DNA from: Hofstenia miamia
Lineage: Eukaryota; Xenacoelomorpha; Acoela; Hofsteniidae
Assembly: GCA_900660155.1 (NCBI GenBank)
Contig: CABFPE010001106.1
Location: forward strand, 54,731-118,730
Direction of reading: 5' to 3'
Length of the DNA stretch: 64,000 nt
Part shown: piece after piece, positions 26,801 to 38,515 of the stretch
Position numbering within the stretch: position 1 is the first letter of the stretch
Layout of the letters: every line of letters starts with the position of its first letter
Notes under the pieces: generated by a model
Told to the model about the DNA's origin: nothing
What the model saw: only the letters and a program-made list of their open reading frames with translations
Databases searched by the model: none
Position numbers and translations under genes: made by a program

Positions 26801-27327
26801 TATTTAAGGAGGTATTCAGCATGTTCTAATATCACCTCTGAAATTGGGCTAAAATATGATATTAAATTTTTTGATAACGCCTTTCGTAAAGAATTCTGTT
26901 TTTCTATACGGCACCCAATGCAGCTAAACTTCTCACAGTCCACCTTGTGCTTAATAATCATTCGTTTATCAACCGTGTGTTAATGTTATTTCTAATTCAA
27001 CTTTTAGATTTGTGTGAAACCATATTCTGTGCTTTCTAAATCAACAACTGGTTGATTTCATAATTTTATTTTTCAATGAATAATCGCTATTTTTAAGTTC
27101 ACAAAAGTTTTTTTATTCTTCATTTCATGGATATTCTAATTTTGGTGTGTATTTAGGTGACAGGTTTAGTAGCAGAGAATGGACAGTGCATCTACGCTAG
27201 TGGGGGATATGTCATGTGTCCTGGAGAAAACATAGATATGGCTTTGTATGACGTCACTGTTTCAAAAATTCACGCACTTGGAGCTGCAGTCTATCCAGTA
27301 GTTGATCAGGATCAAATAGCTACGTAA
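23896..27327 (+). CDS. RPA3: Replication protein A 14 kDa subunit (RPA3), two exons
   Basis: Exon 1 is 23896-24099 (68 codons, ends GAG before GTAATT); exon 2 is 27157-27327 (acceptor tatttag, 57 codons with TAA). The junction is in phase 0. The 124-residue product is close to the 121 of human RPA3. Family features in order: N-terminal 'RPRVNGALLRQF' (human SRINAGMLAQF), 'LLGEVVKVD', 'SDGIDVVIKLPEKL', 'VKGFVEV-G-V', then 'YDVTVSKIHAL..YP' near the C-terminus. RPA3 is the small OB-fold subunit of the heterotrimeric single-strand DNA-binding complex in nuclear replication and repair; its C-terminal helix builds the trimer core. The ATG is preceded by a ttctgtttcag acceptor-like motif, so a 5' UTR exon may exist upstream. 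No obvious AATAAA lies in the 200 nt after the stop; the first clear one is near 28575. Confidence 0.95.
24100..27156 (+). other. RPA3 intron 1
   Basis: A 3.06-kb AT-rich intron. A string 'AGTATAAAGGCGAAGCTCC' near 24936 resembles one in the COE intron near 13526 and may mark a shared repeat family. The open frame at 24691-24921 has no homology. Confidence 0.85.
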
Positions 27328-28333
27328 TTTTAACCAAAACTTTTGTTTGTGCTTGTTACAATTTTCTAAAATTTTGTAGTTTGTGTAATGATTTGTGAAA
27401 TATATTTTACATGAAATTTTCAAGCATGATTTTTAAAATGCAGTCCCAAGTGTACAACGCTTCATGATATTATAAACTTTCAAAATCGTACTGGATCATT
27501 TTCAACACACTAAATTATTCAAAATCATAGTTGAAAATTCCTAAAACATTTTAAACTATTTAAAGTTTTGTACTCCAGACTATTCCAAGATAAAAAAGGG
27601 TACGACTTCATCAATATAGTACATGTATTCTCTTTGATTAACCCTCTTTTACCTGGGCTTTTTCGTAGTCGTTATTTGAGTTGGGTCGATTTGCCCCTCC
27701 CAAGATCTATGAAACGGTACATATGATCAACACCATATTTGGTGTGGAGATACTTTGGCATATCAGGAATATCTTGGCGGTAATTATTTAGCAATACGAT
27801 GCTTAATATACAAATAATCCCCATATTAATTTCTCATTGACACAAAATTTTATTTTGTTACATGTGAAATACTAAGCTAATACAATGTTTATTATACTAC
27901 GAAACCTATATAATATAATGTGTGACATTCACTCAAACAAAATTAATAGAAAATCAATTCGGTTATTGACATTTTTTGGCTTAATTACTTAAAATGACAT
28001 TTAGAAAATAGCGAGTGTGGTGTGGTTACGCCCGCGCCCATCTATGATTAACACTGCAATTTTTATACATTTTTCAGCTGAGAATGCATATACCTGAAAC
28101 TAGGTCTTATATGGAATTATATAGTTTAAAATTTGCCATCTTTTTGCTTCAACTCTGAAAATCTTCATTAATACTATTGCCCAAGAATCACTAATTGTAG
28201 TGTTAAAGCAAACAACAGACAGAAAAAACGAAATTTAGCATGCTGAAGCATTTTGTGCTGCTCATGACTTGCAAACTTAACAATAGATTGATGTATTGAT
28301 TTAAGGAGGCTACATCGTTTTTTCAGCAAATAG

Positions 28334-28502
28334 TAGACCAAAAAGAAACATCATCCACAATCAGATTCAAGTTCATTTCAGAATAGAGCTAGTTATTCTG
28401 GATATCGAAGCAATCATGCAAAGAATGCTGCTTCCAGAGGAGATGCCAATGAGTTCAAACGGGGAGTTTATTTCAAGAGTTCACATACTTAATAGTGAAT
28501 AT
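28334..28502 (+). CDS. Possible terminal exon, Ser/Arg/Asn-rich, unrecognised
   Basis: After a pyrimidine-rich stretch and an AG, one frame reads TKKKHHPQSDSSSFQNR, then ASYSGYRSNHAKNAASR, then GDANEFKRGVYFKSSHT and a stop. An AATAAA lies about 70 nt downstream (near 28575). Composition is that of a low-complexity C-terminal tail rather than translated AT-rich noise. A second frame is also open here (NSRPKRN...), which weakens the case. No upstream exon was identified, so the parent gene is unknown; it could also be random. Confidence 0.22.
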
Positions 28503-31499
28503 TTTACTTAAATTAATCATACTTTACATATTAGCAATCTCTTTGATTCATTTTTTAATTATTGTAATATCGATTAATAAAAGACTTTGTTAGTATTTTA
28601 TTTTAATGGTTGTTATAAATTATGTTAAGAGCTTGACATGCCTTCACCTTTGTATGAAATTTTGTGCAGCGAATTTGTTCAATTTCATTTCATGGTTTTG
28701 TAAACGCCAATGACAACTTATAAACAGAGAACCGAACAAAACAACAGTATAAAAGGTAATTGGGCTTAACTTAATGCTTAAATAATTATAGAATGATGAT
28801 TACATTCAATACACTTAAACTGTTTTTTAAAAGTTTTGTATATTCGTATTAGTCCATATGACCTCAAGGACACATAGCATATATTTAGTATTTAACAGCT
28901 CTATTTTTCATATTTATCTTTGCACATTTACTATGTATCTTATTTACAAAAATGGATGGATATTCAAATAAAGCTACAACAATAAATTTACAACAAAACG
29001 CAAAAGGACACATAAAAAAGAACAATCATTTAAATTTTGGCTTCTAAAAGTTCCATAAAAATTAATCACAAATGACTAGCTTAAAAAACATTAATTCTGC
29101 CATACGTTTAAGGAATTAAAAAATCCAAATTTTACTCGTTTTACATGTAAATTTTCTTTTAGTTTTCTTAACTGTTCTTAAATTTGAAGCGCTTTTTATG
29201 CAGATATTGGTTGTCAATGTATTATCCAAATTTTTGCTCGTTAATCAAGTTACCTTTATGCATTTATTTGCTCTAAATGACAATAATAAACTCTTCTAAT
29301 TTGTTAAATAGTAACAATTTAAAATACAAAGTAGACGTGTGAAAAAGAAAAAAATGAAGTCATCTGTGCAATATAGTGTAGCTATAAATTATACAATTAT
29401 GCATTCAATGAAAGGACTTAATCATTCATCAACATGAGTTTAGAGCGTGATTGGGATCATATTAAGTTTTCCCTACAAGACTAAATAGCTTCTTCTAAAA
29501 AGTTTTCAATTCTAACTCAATAATTTATAGATATCTAAAATCTAATAACACCACAGGATAAAGAATTATCGTCTCTCTTGTTATTAATTTACGCCTGAAC
29601 GGACTTGGGCGGTTTATTAATAGAAAACAAAATAGTTGGTTGTCTTCATGGGTGTTAGACTGCTTTGTTATCTGAACATTATTAAGAAATAATTTAAAAG
29701 TTTTTAAGCAATCTAGCTTTACTATGCGGTTAATGCAAGTTAATGAGTTAATAAAGAAATTCAAAAATCTTTTTCGGAATTATTATTAGAACATTACAGA
29801 ATCAAAGATCGTGATCAAGAAATAATCCCAGGATCGCTTATTATTAAGTTGTTCGGAAAGTTCTCGTGCATTTGATAATTGTCCGGTTATTGCGCGCTTG
29901 TTAGAAGAATACTACTGCAATCAGCTGGATCGCCAACATCAACTGCTTCAGATCACAACATCTCATCAAAGTTAGTTCTGTTACTATACGGCAATGATGA
30001 AGTGCACGTTTTGGTGACGGTGACATAATAAATTTGCAACCTTTGATTGGAATTATTGCTCATTTTCCAAAGAGTCTAGGCAGGTCGTCTGTTGGCTAGC
30101 ATTTGTTCTGATTTCTGGCGCACCATTTTCAAAGTAAACAGAAGCAGAAGTGAAGCTCACTCTACAAGAATTCTTCAATTTAAAATGTCTAGGACTTTAT
30201 GTTGTTAATATCAGATCCTTTGTAAAACGAAGATGGGAAGTTAATTAAACTGGTGGTTAGTAATAGTTTATTGCATTCTGTGTTAAGTTGTGTGAAATAT
30301 AGCATTTTGGAATGTTAGCTCATAAAGTTTCTTACAGCTTTTATCTGCATTAATGTTTGATTATAACAAAAACCTTGAGAACTTAACGAACAGACTGATA
30401 AGTATTGGATTCAATATTTTTAAAGTTGTTAGTAAACAATTGCGAAAACACTCAATTTAAAATGTTTAGACTGGTTTATTATTTTACGCTTTGTAGTTTT
30501 ATTAGCCTTTACATGTGGGCTCTGTTACAGAGGCCCTGATTAAATTTTCGCCTGTGGACTTGGAATATTTCATTCCCAAAGGTTTTACTATATAACTAGA
30601 GAAACATTGCAAACATTTTTAGTCTGGCCTATAGTCGTTTGATTTCTATTAGTTAATAGTATAAAATTCATTATCAGTAATTTATCTCACAATTGTTAAA
30701 ATATTGCAACTAAACTATTATAGTATCGAGAAAGGAAAAATCAATTATTTTTGGTATAATCAGACAAAAATCGTATTGATCTACATCTCGTGCGTAATAG
30801 TACCCAATACAAGAAATAAATTTTATATTATTTTGATTTGTGATCATTTTATAATTAAATTTGGCTCCCTGCTAGTTTCCTTTACTCACAGTTTTGTTAT
30901 TCACAACGCTTAATACCTCTTCAAAATTAGTAGGTGTATTAAATTGGAAATAGAGTTTATTCTTTATGTGGTTGATGTTGTTCTCAAACTTTCTCTTATA
31001 GATTTAATATTTATAAGATTTCATATTAAACAGATTGTATTAATTTCTCTGTATTCTGTTTTGAATGAGTGTATAAATGATTTCTTTTTTGTTTATATTA
31101 ATTGCATTTTTTCTATACAACTGTTTTGAAGTTTGTGCTAAGTTTCGCCACAGGTGCATGCAATTTGCATTCAAATTAGTAGGCGACTATAAATTGAAAA
31201 TAGATATATTCTATGCGTGGTTATGTTATTCTCAAATTTTTTCTTGTAGATCGAATATTTATAAGACTTATTATTAAACAGATTGTATAAAATATCTTAA
31301 CTTAGCAAAATATGATGATATTGTTTTCGGCCAAATTATTAAAATATATATTACCATTTATTGGTTTATTTTATATTAAGTAACTTATTTTAACAGAACT
31401 CATCCCTTAAACCAGACAATGTTGATTAAATATTCGAAAGGAAAAGTTCCTCCTCCTATCTAACTTTAGATGAGATTATGATAATAAAACAAAACTTCT

Positions 31500-31680
31500 T
31501 TCAGATATTCTTCATATCAATACTATCAGCTTGGAATGTTCAGAAATTCGATACCATTATTGTTTTTGATACACTTCAGCAAGGTTAAGAATTTGGGACT
31601 TTTTCAAAATATATTAAATATTGGTTTTAGCAGTTAAAAATGATAAAATTAATTATAAAATAGAATTCATTTCTAACTTA
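31500..31680. repeat. Diverged dispersed repeat, copy 1
   Basis: It shares an ordered series of matches with 53890-54060: 'ATCA-ACTATCA', 'TGT-CAGAAAT', a 'TTAAATATTGGT-TTAGCAG' block and an 'ATTC-TT-CTAACTTA-CA' tail. Spacing is similar and strand the same. The family is unknown and neither copy carries an intact frame. Confidence 0.5.
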
Positions 31681-34600
31681 CCATTTTCTTGCTTTTTTTA
31701 ACGATAATACTTAATTACTTTTTCGTTTGTTAACTTTTATATATTTTCAGATATTACATTTCATTCAAAAAAAATAATGAATTGAATAAAACCTTTTTTT
31801 ATCAGAAAGAAACATTGTATTTTATTTTTAGCGAAAACACCATATTAATTTTTTAATGATTAACTTAATTCGCTAAGGAAAAATCATGGTGAAAAATGAA
31901 CAAGTACTGTAGTTTTACAGAGATTTTATCAAAATTGACATACAGTTCTGATCACAGAGGGTGAGTGCAGGCGTGCTAACTGACTTATGCCCAATCAAGT
32001 ATGTTAACTCAAATTAATTCACAATTTAAAAGTTTTTTACTAAACATAAAAGGTGCTAGTTCAAATTTAAGATGGGCTTAACACGCCTTAGCCTCTTATT
32101 GTATGCGCCACTGGAAATACAATTCATTCTTAGCTGAATGAAGCTAATATAGTAGGGAGAACAATTTCCTAATGTGTGATTTCAAAATCATTTATGCAAT
32201 CAAAGTAAATGACAGGTCTCTTTTTCATCAGTGTACTTAAGATTTATTAAATTTAAGCCATAACTCCATATTTTGATTGGAAGCTACTTATGCATGGTTG
32301 ACAGATAATTTGATGGGTCAATGAAAGATCATTCTATTTATCATTTTCTTTGAACCCATCTGCGATGGCGACCCATCTGCCAGCGGGTATTAACAATTAG
32401 CTACTAGTGGAGATGTATTTTTCTCTTCATAAAACCGTCTCAACTCTTGTGGACAGCGGCACGTGCACTTGGACTTTGGATGATAATAAACCACCTCATT
32501 AATTAGTCAACGGGGAGCAGAGTCTCATGCTAATTTTCTTCTAATAGGCTTTATAAATTTCTTTCTCACTTCATTAGTATGCTAAATGTCAAAAATCACA
32601 TTGCCCAAAAGAGCATTTAAATAGCAAAGCGGAGGAAATTTACATTTTTATGCTGTTTACAAAACAAATATGCATACTCTAACCATCAATGCATAACTCA
32701 ATGCCTAAATGTCAAGTGTTGGCTTATATTGAACTACATATTTCATTAAATAGTTTGAGAATACTCTTAGATTCTCAACAATTCCTGCAACTGTAAATTT
32801 TTATTGTTAACTTTTTTCTAGAGCGTTGATTGCAGTATATCACATTTTCTTTAATAGTATAAAGGAACTTGAGAAGCCCAATATGATGTAAGCATTTTAC
32901 TCAAAGCGTTTAGTTTAAGTTTGCGCTGGAATTTTAACCCAACACAGTAATTCGTTAAAATTAATATTTGTTTAAAAAAACTGTGAGAGTTATTAGGTTT
33001 TTTTGAAAAGTAACATTTTTTTGGCTTCATTTAAGGTTCGCAGTTTTTTCCAGTTCATCTTTTTGTTATTTGAATTCGAATTTTGTCTGCAACAACCCGC
33101 TAAATATTAACATACATCGAAAGAATTTAGCGTGTTATAACTATTAGCTAAGGTTGATAATTACATAATTCTATTTGAAATATTGCAACCTCGAATCTAT
33201 GTAAGCCATTAGCTGATAAAAAAGTGAAAAGTAGACATCAATTGGTCCCCCATAACTAAGTCTATATAATATTTTCTATCAGTTTTAAACACGTTTCAAT
33301 TATGGGTCAAGAAAAAGTCAAAATTAGAAATTTTTGGTTAAATTTATTGCCTTTGAACATTAATTAATGGCAAATAAAATATATACTTATCCAAATGGAC
33401 TGCATTTCAGATAATTATTTTGAAATTTTATTAAAAAGAGCTTTGGTTATTACTTTAAAGGATAAATGTTTGTTTGTGTACTAGTCTTACCTGTATCTAA
33501 AAAACTAATAAATTGCTCTAGTCTTTAAGCAGAACGTGATTGAGAGCAGAAATTGAATCGGACAGATTTTCTTCATATCGACAATTTTATCCGACTCGAT
33601 TTATTGTATTCTAATCCTTTTTCCATAAATATCGATTTCTTTAATTTTTGAATAAAAATTAAAAAATAATACAACCATAGACTTCTACTACTATATTGTA
33701 GAAGTCTGTGATACAACAAACTATAGTTTATTTTAGTACAGAAGCATTGGAAAACTTTTACAATTCCCTCATTATCATAAAAATTGAGCAACTAAAAATC
33801 CTCAACTTGGTAAATATACATTCTAGCTTTTGAATTCCATATATTAATGACAACATTATAATTCCAATTTCTATCAAAGTTTCAAAATCCCAACACTGAC
33901 CCGACCCCATCACTGTGAAAGGTAGCACTTACTACATTAATATAATTTCTATGAACTATTTATTCACCAATGCTTTGCTTCCAAAATTCAATGTTCAAGA
34001 AAATTTTTATAACACAAAAGTCAACGTTGTTATCGGAAAATATCCAACGTCATTAACTTTTATATATCGATTATTAGAAGAATTAATTTGGCTGCATAAA
34101 CGTTTTTTCTTAGAATTACTATTAAAATTTAAGATTTGCATTTCATTTAGACTGCGTTTTAAAGAATGCGACGGCGTTTCTCTAAGCGAGATCTACCTAC
34201 TTAAGGACTGCTTAATTAATTTTAGATAAACGTTTACATTAGAGGGAATTCTTATGGAGCCATTTCTTGGAGAATAATTCAATTAATTAGCAATCGAGTT
34301 TTAAAGGGAAGTATAAACAGGCGTGCAAACAACTCTTTGTGGTTGAAAAATTAAGTTGAAAATTTTTGACTGCCAGCAGCAATCTGATTATTTTTTAACA
34401 ATAGAGGAAATTGGTGTTTGAAGCAGTGCAGATATTATTGAGTCAAAACATGTAATCTCTCGGGACGCAATCAGGTGGTCTCATTTGTAAGTCCCCAGGC
34501 CTCCTACTTTCAATGGCCATCTTAATTAAGCGACGCGAACAATGGATAAGTGATATTTGTATATTATTCATTCACAATCTTCCATCATTCATTATGAAAA

Positions 34601-34988
34601 CAGAGTTAATAAGCAAGACCACTTTATTAAATACATCAATATTAAAAAAACCTAAGCTCTCCATACAAAAATTTTTAGTGAATCTTCGAGACGTGTAGGG
34701 AATTTCTCCACGAATTCTATATTCTGCATGGAATTATTCATTTTGTAATGATTTATAACGCTTTTGCTTGCGAAATAATGCATCCCAGAGTTGAGATCCA
34801 AATGGAATTGTTGTGATCGGATCGGACCCATAGTGTTCTGGGAAGCAACCCTGTACTTAAGCAAAGTAATGCTCAACCAAATACATTTAAATTTTCCATC
34901 TGGCTGCTGATCAAAATTTTCAAAAAATAAACACACTACTTTTTGCATGATTGTATTATATTAATTTCTAATTAGATGTTACCACTAA

Positions 34989-35152
34989 CAGTGGCGTACG
35001 CAAGGGGGGACATGCTAGAATGTCCCCCGTCAGGTTTTCAAATTGATTTTGACAGATCAAATAAAAAATTTTCTCAACATTTTCAAAAATTTTCGCCCAC
35101 TTTTGGTAATGACTAAGATTTCCACCGTCAAAAAATTCTGCGTACGCCCCTG
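34989..35152. mobile_element. hAT-type MITE
   Basis: A 164-bp element starting CAGTGGCGTACGCA and ending TGCGTACGCCCCTG, so the terminal inverted repeats match apart from one base over 14 bp. Flanks accactaa and acaactct agree at 5 of 8 positions, consistent with an old 8-bp target duplication. CAGNGGCGTACGCA ends with 8-bp sites are typical of hAT elements. The related element at 44430-44651 belongs to the same family. Confidence 0.75.
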
Positions 35153-35160
35153 ACAACTCT

Positions 35161-38084
35161 GAAAATTTAATGAGTTTTCCATATAGTAAAAATCTTCAAA
35201 TCTTGACTTCTCTACTTATAATAACACGTTTTCAATATTGCACTATCAAAATCGAATTGACGGGATACAAACTGGAGTACAACTCTTTTGCCCGTACTAG
35301 GGGATTTTTCCTGAAATTTGGCCTTTTTACGCCTTATCCGGACCATTATCTAAACCCGTATCTCAGCTTTGGTACATCCAATAAATAATTGGTTAAAATG
35401 TTCAAACAGTGGTTTTAAGGATAACTTTCTTAACATTAGGAATAATTGAATAGCAAATGTAAGGAAACTAACGCATTGTAGACTGTGAAATCAAGTAAAA
35501 TTTTTAATGCGTCTAATCTACAATCACGTTTGTAGAAATATTATGATCGCAATCGCTTTACGTACGCAGAGGAACCACCTTATGCCTTCATCTGTTTCAT
35601 AAATAATTTCTATAAACCTGTGTGGTTCTCAAAAGACAAATGAAAACACATTGCACAATTATTGCAAAAAAAATATTAGTAGCTGAGTACAAAATTGAAA
35701 AAAAGTTTTTTCCTCCTTTACAACAATAGTATAACAATATACATTTGTAAAATTAATAACATTTTGTTTATTTTTCTGAAATTTGCACCCATGTCTTAAT
35801 TTAATATGAATGGATGTGGTGTCCTTTTAAATTTAACTAATTAAGATTCGAAAACTGGGCTGCAAAAGAACTTCATTTTCTGATAAATAAATAATAATTT
35901 AAGATATAAATCTATTCTAGTAACTTCAGTGCAAGTTGTTCGACAGATCACATGAGATTTTTTGGGACACTGGGACAAAATTTATTTTTTTTGCAAAATA
36001 GCCAAATTGCGATGCAAATGTTTGGATCGAGTGGAGATGGTTGTGAAAATCTCCAACTCATCTCCACCGCCATTTATTGAAAATAGTATTATAGTATTTG
36101 CTGAAGGATTAATTGTGATTTCACTCGAGTTCATTGTATAGGAGATTCTTTTATTGAATTATAGACAAATCCTTCCCCAAATAAACTAGTATTCAATATT
36201 TACTGTGATTAATGCCACTATTCACAATTACATAAATATTTATTCATTTATAACTACTAATTCATTACAAATTTTTAATAAACTTAAGTTCATTGATACA
36301 TATTTCTAAAATTGAAAACTTATACATTTTTAGAGATATTCTGGATATTTTATATACAAGGGTCATTGCAAGATGACACAATAAAAAATATTGAAATATA
36401 AAGTCTTGAGTATGATTATAAATATTCATACAAATACATGTACTTCATTGGCCTTGTATTGGGCTTAACAATGTGAAGGTAACTACATAGCACCGCGTTT
36501 CTTAGTGTCTAGTTGTAACAAAATATGCAGTTGCAAGCAGAATTTGTAGTTCCTAATTTTTGAACTGCATTCAAAAGTTTAATTTTTGTCTAAAAACTTA
36601 TAACAAATAACTACTGCACTCAGCTTCATGTGAATATACAAATTTTATTCAAATTTATGATTATTTGTGTAGATTTTGCGCCTATTTCTTAATTATGTAG
36701 ATCTTGCACTTCTCGGTAGGCTTTTCTTGTCTTGGTATCATATGTTTTTTTAGTATTTTCCTTTTAAATATTATATTAGCTTGGAAAATATGGAAACAGA
36801 ACCGAAAAAGGATTCTTCAACCTTTCTTAGCCTCAAATGATGTAAAGAATATAGTTATTTTAAAATCTCTTTAATTGCTGGTATATTCATAACGTCATCA
36901 ATGACAAAAATTTTTGAAATTATACTTTCAAAAAACTAACTACTATGAAACAAGTAAAGTCGGCCAAAATTTAATGTTAATGGCTCATTCCTAGCAAACA
37001 TTTTAGATGCGGAACACTGTGAGGTTTCTAAAGACCTCGAATCCCTTGGCTGGTAGAGTTAGTTTCTTCCTTCAGTTGTTTTGTTTATCCTATTCTTAAG
37101 TAGATTATGTTGTCACGGCTATATGGTCTTTATGATTAGTTTTTAATGATGAATTTTCTAGATAAGCTCGTGATTCTTAGATAGTGGCATATGACTGTTG
37201 AAAGTCAAGCCAGCATATCAAAAACTTAGCCCCTTTTAAATATTTTACGTGCAATTAAGAAAAGCCCTGAAAACACAAATGTGTTATACTGTGAGTTTTG
37301 GAATTTATATTGAAATGAAAAGGTGTACACCTTAATCGCGGACAAGTGCTATATACAATTTAGTAAAAGAGAATCGCTGAAAGCATAACTGTCTAATCAA
37401 AACTATTTACAATGACAATTCCGCCCTGATTTATGAGGTAACAATTACGGTTAATGGCAGGCGAGTAATTGAAACGAAAATCACATAATGACGCCGATAT
37501 GTTCTTTTAATATGAAGCAATCAACTCACCAATTATGAAATTTTCACTTGTATTAAATATCAGAATTAAAAGATCTGGTCAGACATTATATTTATGTAAC
37601 TATACATATTGCGGGAGTGAATCAGGAGTTTATGATATTGGTTGAGTATAGTGATATAGCTGTGATTAAAATTTAGTCTAATACTTTTACTGTTATATTG
37701 TTAAATGTTAACCTCTATGAGCACGATTTAACAAAAAATTTACGTTCATATTTTATTTTCTCCTTCGATTTTGGCCTACCTCTAGAGTTTATTTACAAAA
37801 AATGGAATTTTTTTTAAAAATTCAAGTATAATTAGGATATATATGCTTTAGTTTTTTTGACAAATATTAGGAAAATCAATTTTTAGCAATTTGGATTAAG
37901 TAGGACATAATTACTGAACATATACCGAAAGCTTAACAAGACTTAGTAATAATGATAATAATAGTAATAATAATAATAGCGGCTGCAAGCTCAAATAAGA
38001 AAAATATATGTTTACAGTAGAAAACATGAAATTCAAAAATGTACAAAGTAATTAATTAGACATATGATAATATAATATGCAAAA
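35161..38084. other. AT-rich region, nothing recognised
   Basis: No coding, RNA or repeat feature could be supported. The short frame at 35170-35388 lacks homology. Confidence 0.6.
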
Positions 38085-38205
38085 TTGTATATATTTCCGA
38101 AAAAATTGGTGCGTGCAAAATTACAAATAATTTTAGGGCGTGAGAATTACATAATTGACCTTAAACTGTATATCTTCAATTTTAAGGAACAAACCGTTAT
38201 TCAAG

Positions 38206-38515
38206 CATTTACAAAGAATTTTCTCCAAAACCTATTCGCAAATTTAAAAATCGTGAGGCGTTGGCAGGTCTATTGGAAACATGCTTTAATGCAATCTTGG
38301 GATTTTTTATTAAAGTGTACTGCTGTGGCTGAAGTTGATGAAAATAATAAAAAGTTATCCCAAATCCATTGAGGGATGCGTTCGCAAAGTCAGAGGAGGA
38401 GGGGTTGAAGGTCCCTGCCACCGGCGTCTTCGTGCAACGGGTCGCCATGATGGGACAAAGTCAAATGGTGGACTTAGAGCAAAATAGAAACAAGAGACTC
38501 TTCTCTATAACGTGA
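38206..38515 (+). pseudogene. Unidentified coding relic with a GC-rich tail
   Basis: One plus-strand frame reads KPIRKFKNREALAGLLETCF then NAILGFFIKVYCCG, is broken by several TGA/TAA codons (38321-38352), then continues VIPNPLRDAFAKSEEEGLK, VPATGVFVQRVAMMGQSQMV and DLEQNRNKRLFSIT to TGA. From 38370 to 38460 the DNA is clearly GC-rich and third positions favour G/C, unlike everything around. No promoter or convincing splice site joins the parts. It may be a retrocopy or a fragment of an unknown mobile element. I do not recognise the family. The overlapping minus-strand frame (38209-38448) is also open but lacks the codon bias. Confidence 0.4.

Larger units (their letters stand above)
27328..34980. 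other. Long AT-rich region without a recognised gene
   Basis: Apart from the possible terminal exon at 28.4 kb, nothing coding is supported. The frame at about 29838-29985 (+), ending RLLEEYYCNQLDRQHQ and a few more residues, is open and well composed but only about 48 codons. A short 10-bp-stem hairpin sits at 33679-33707. A segment at about 31500-31680 resembles one at 53890-54060 in the same orientation. A less AT-biased block at 32340-32530 has a CACGTG and homeodomain-like TAATTA cores and could be regulatory, without proof. Confidence 0.55.

Noticed and set aside
27649-28770. piggyBac-like element between TTAA sites (TTAACCCTCTTTTACC ... GGGCTTAA)
   Set aside because: The two ends do not form convincing inverted repeats and no transposase is present.
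33679-33707. 10-bp-stem hairpin as a microRNA precursor
   Set aside because: The stem is far too short and isolated for a microRNA precursor.
33915-34229. 104-codon plus-strand frame
   Set aside because: It begins at GTG, is AT-biased, rich in Phe/Leu/Ile/Lys, and has no recognisable motif.
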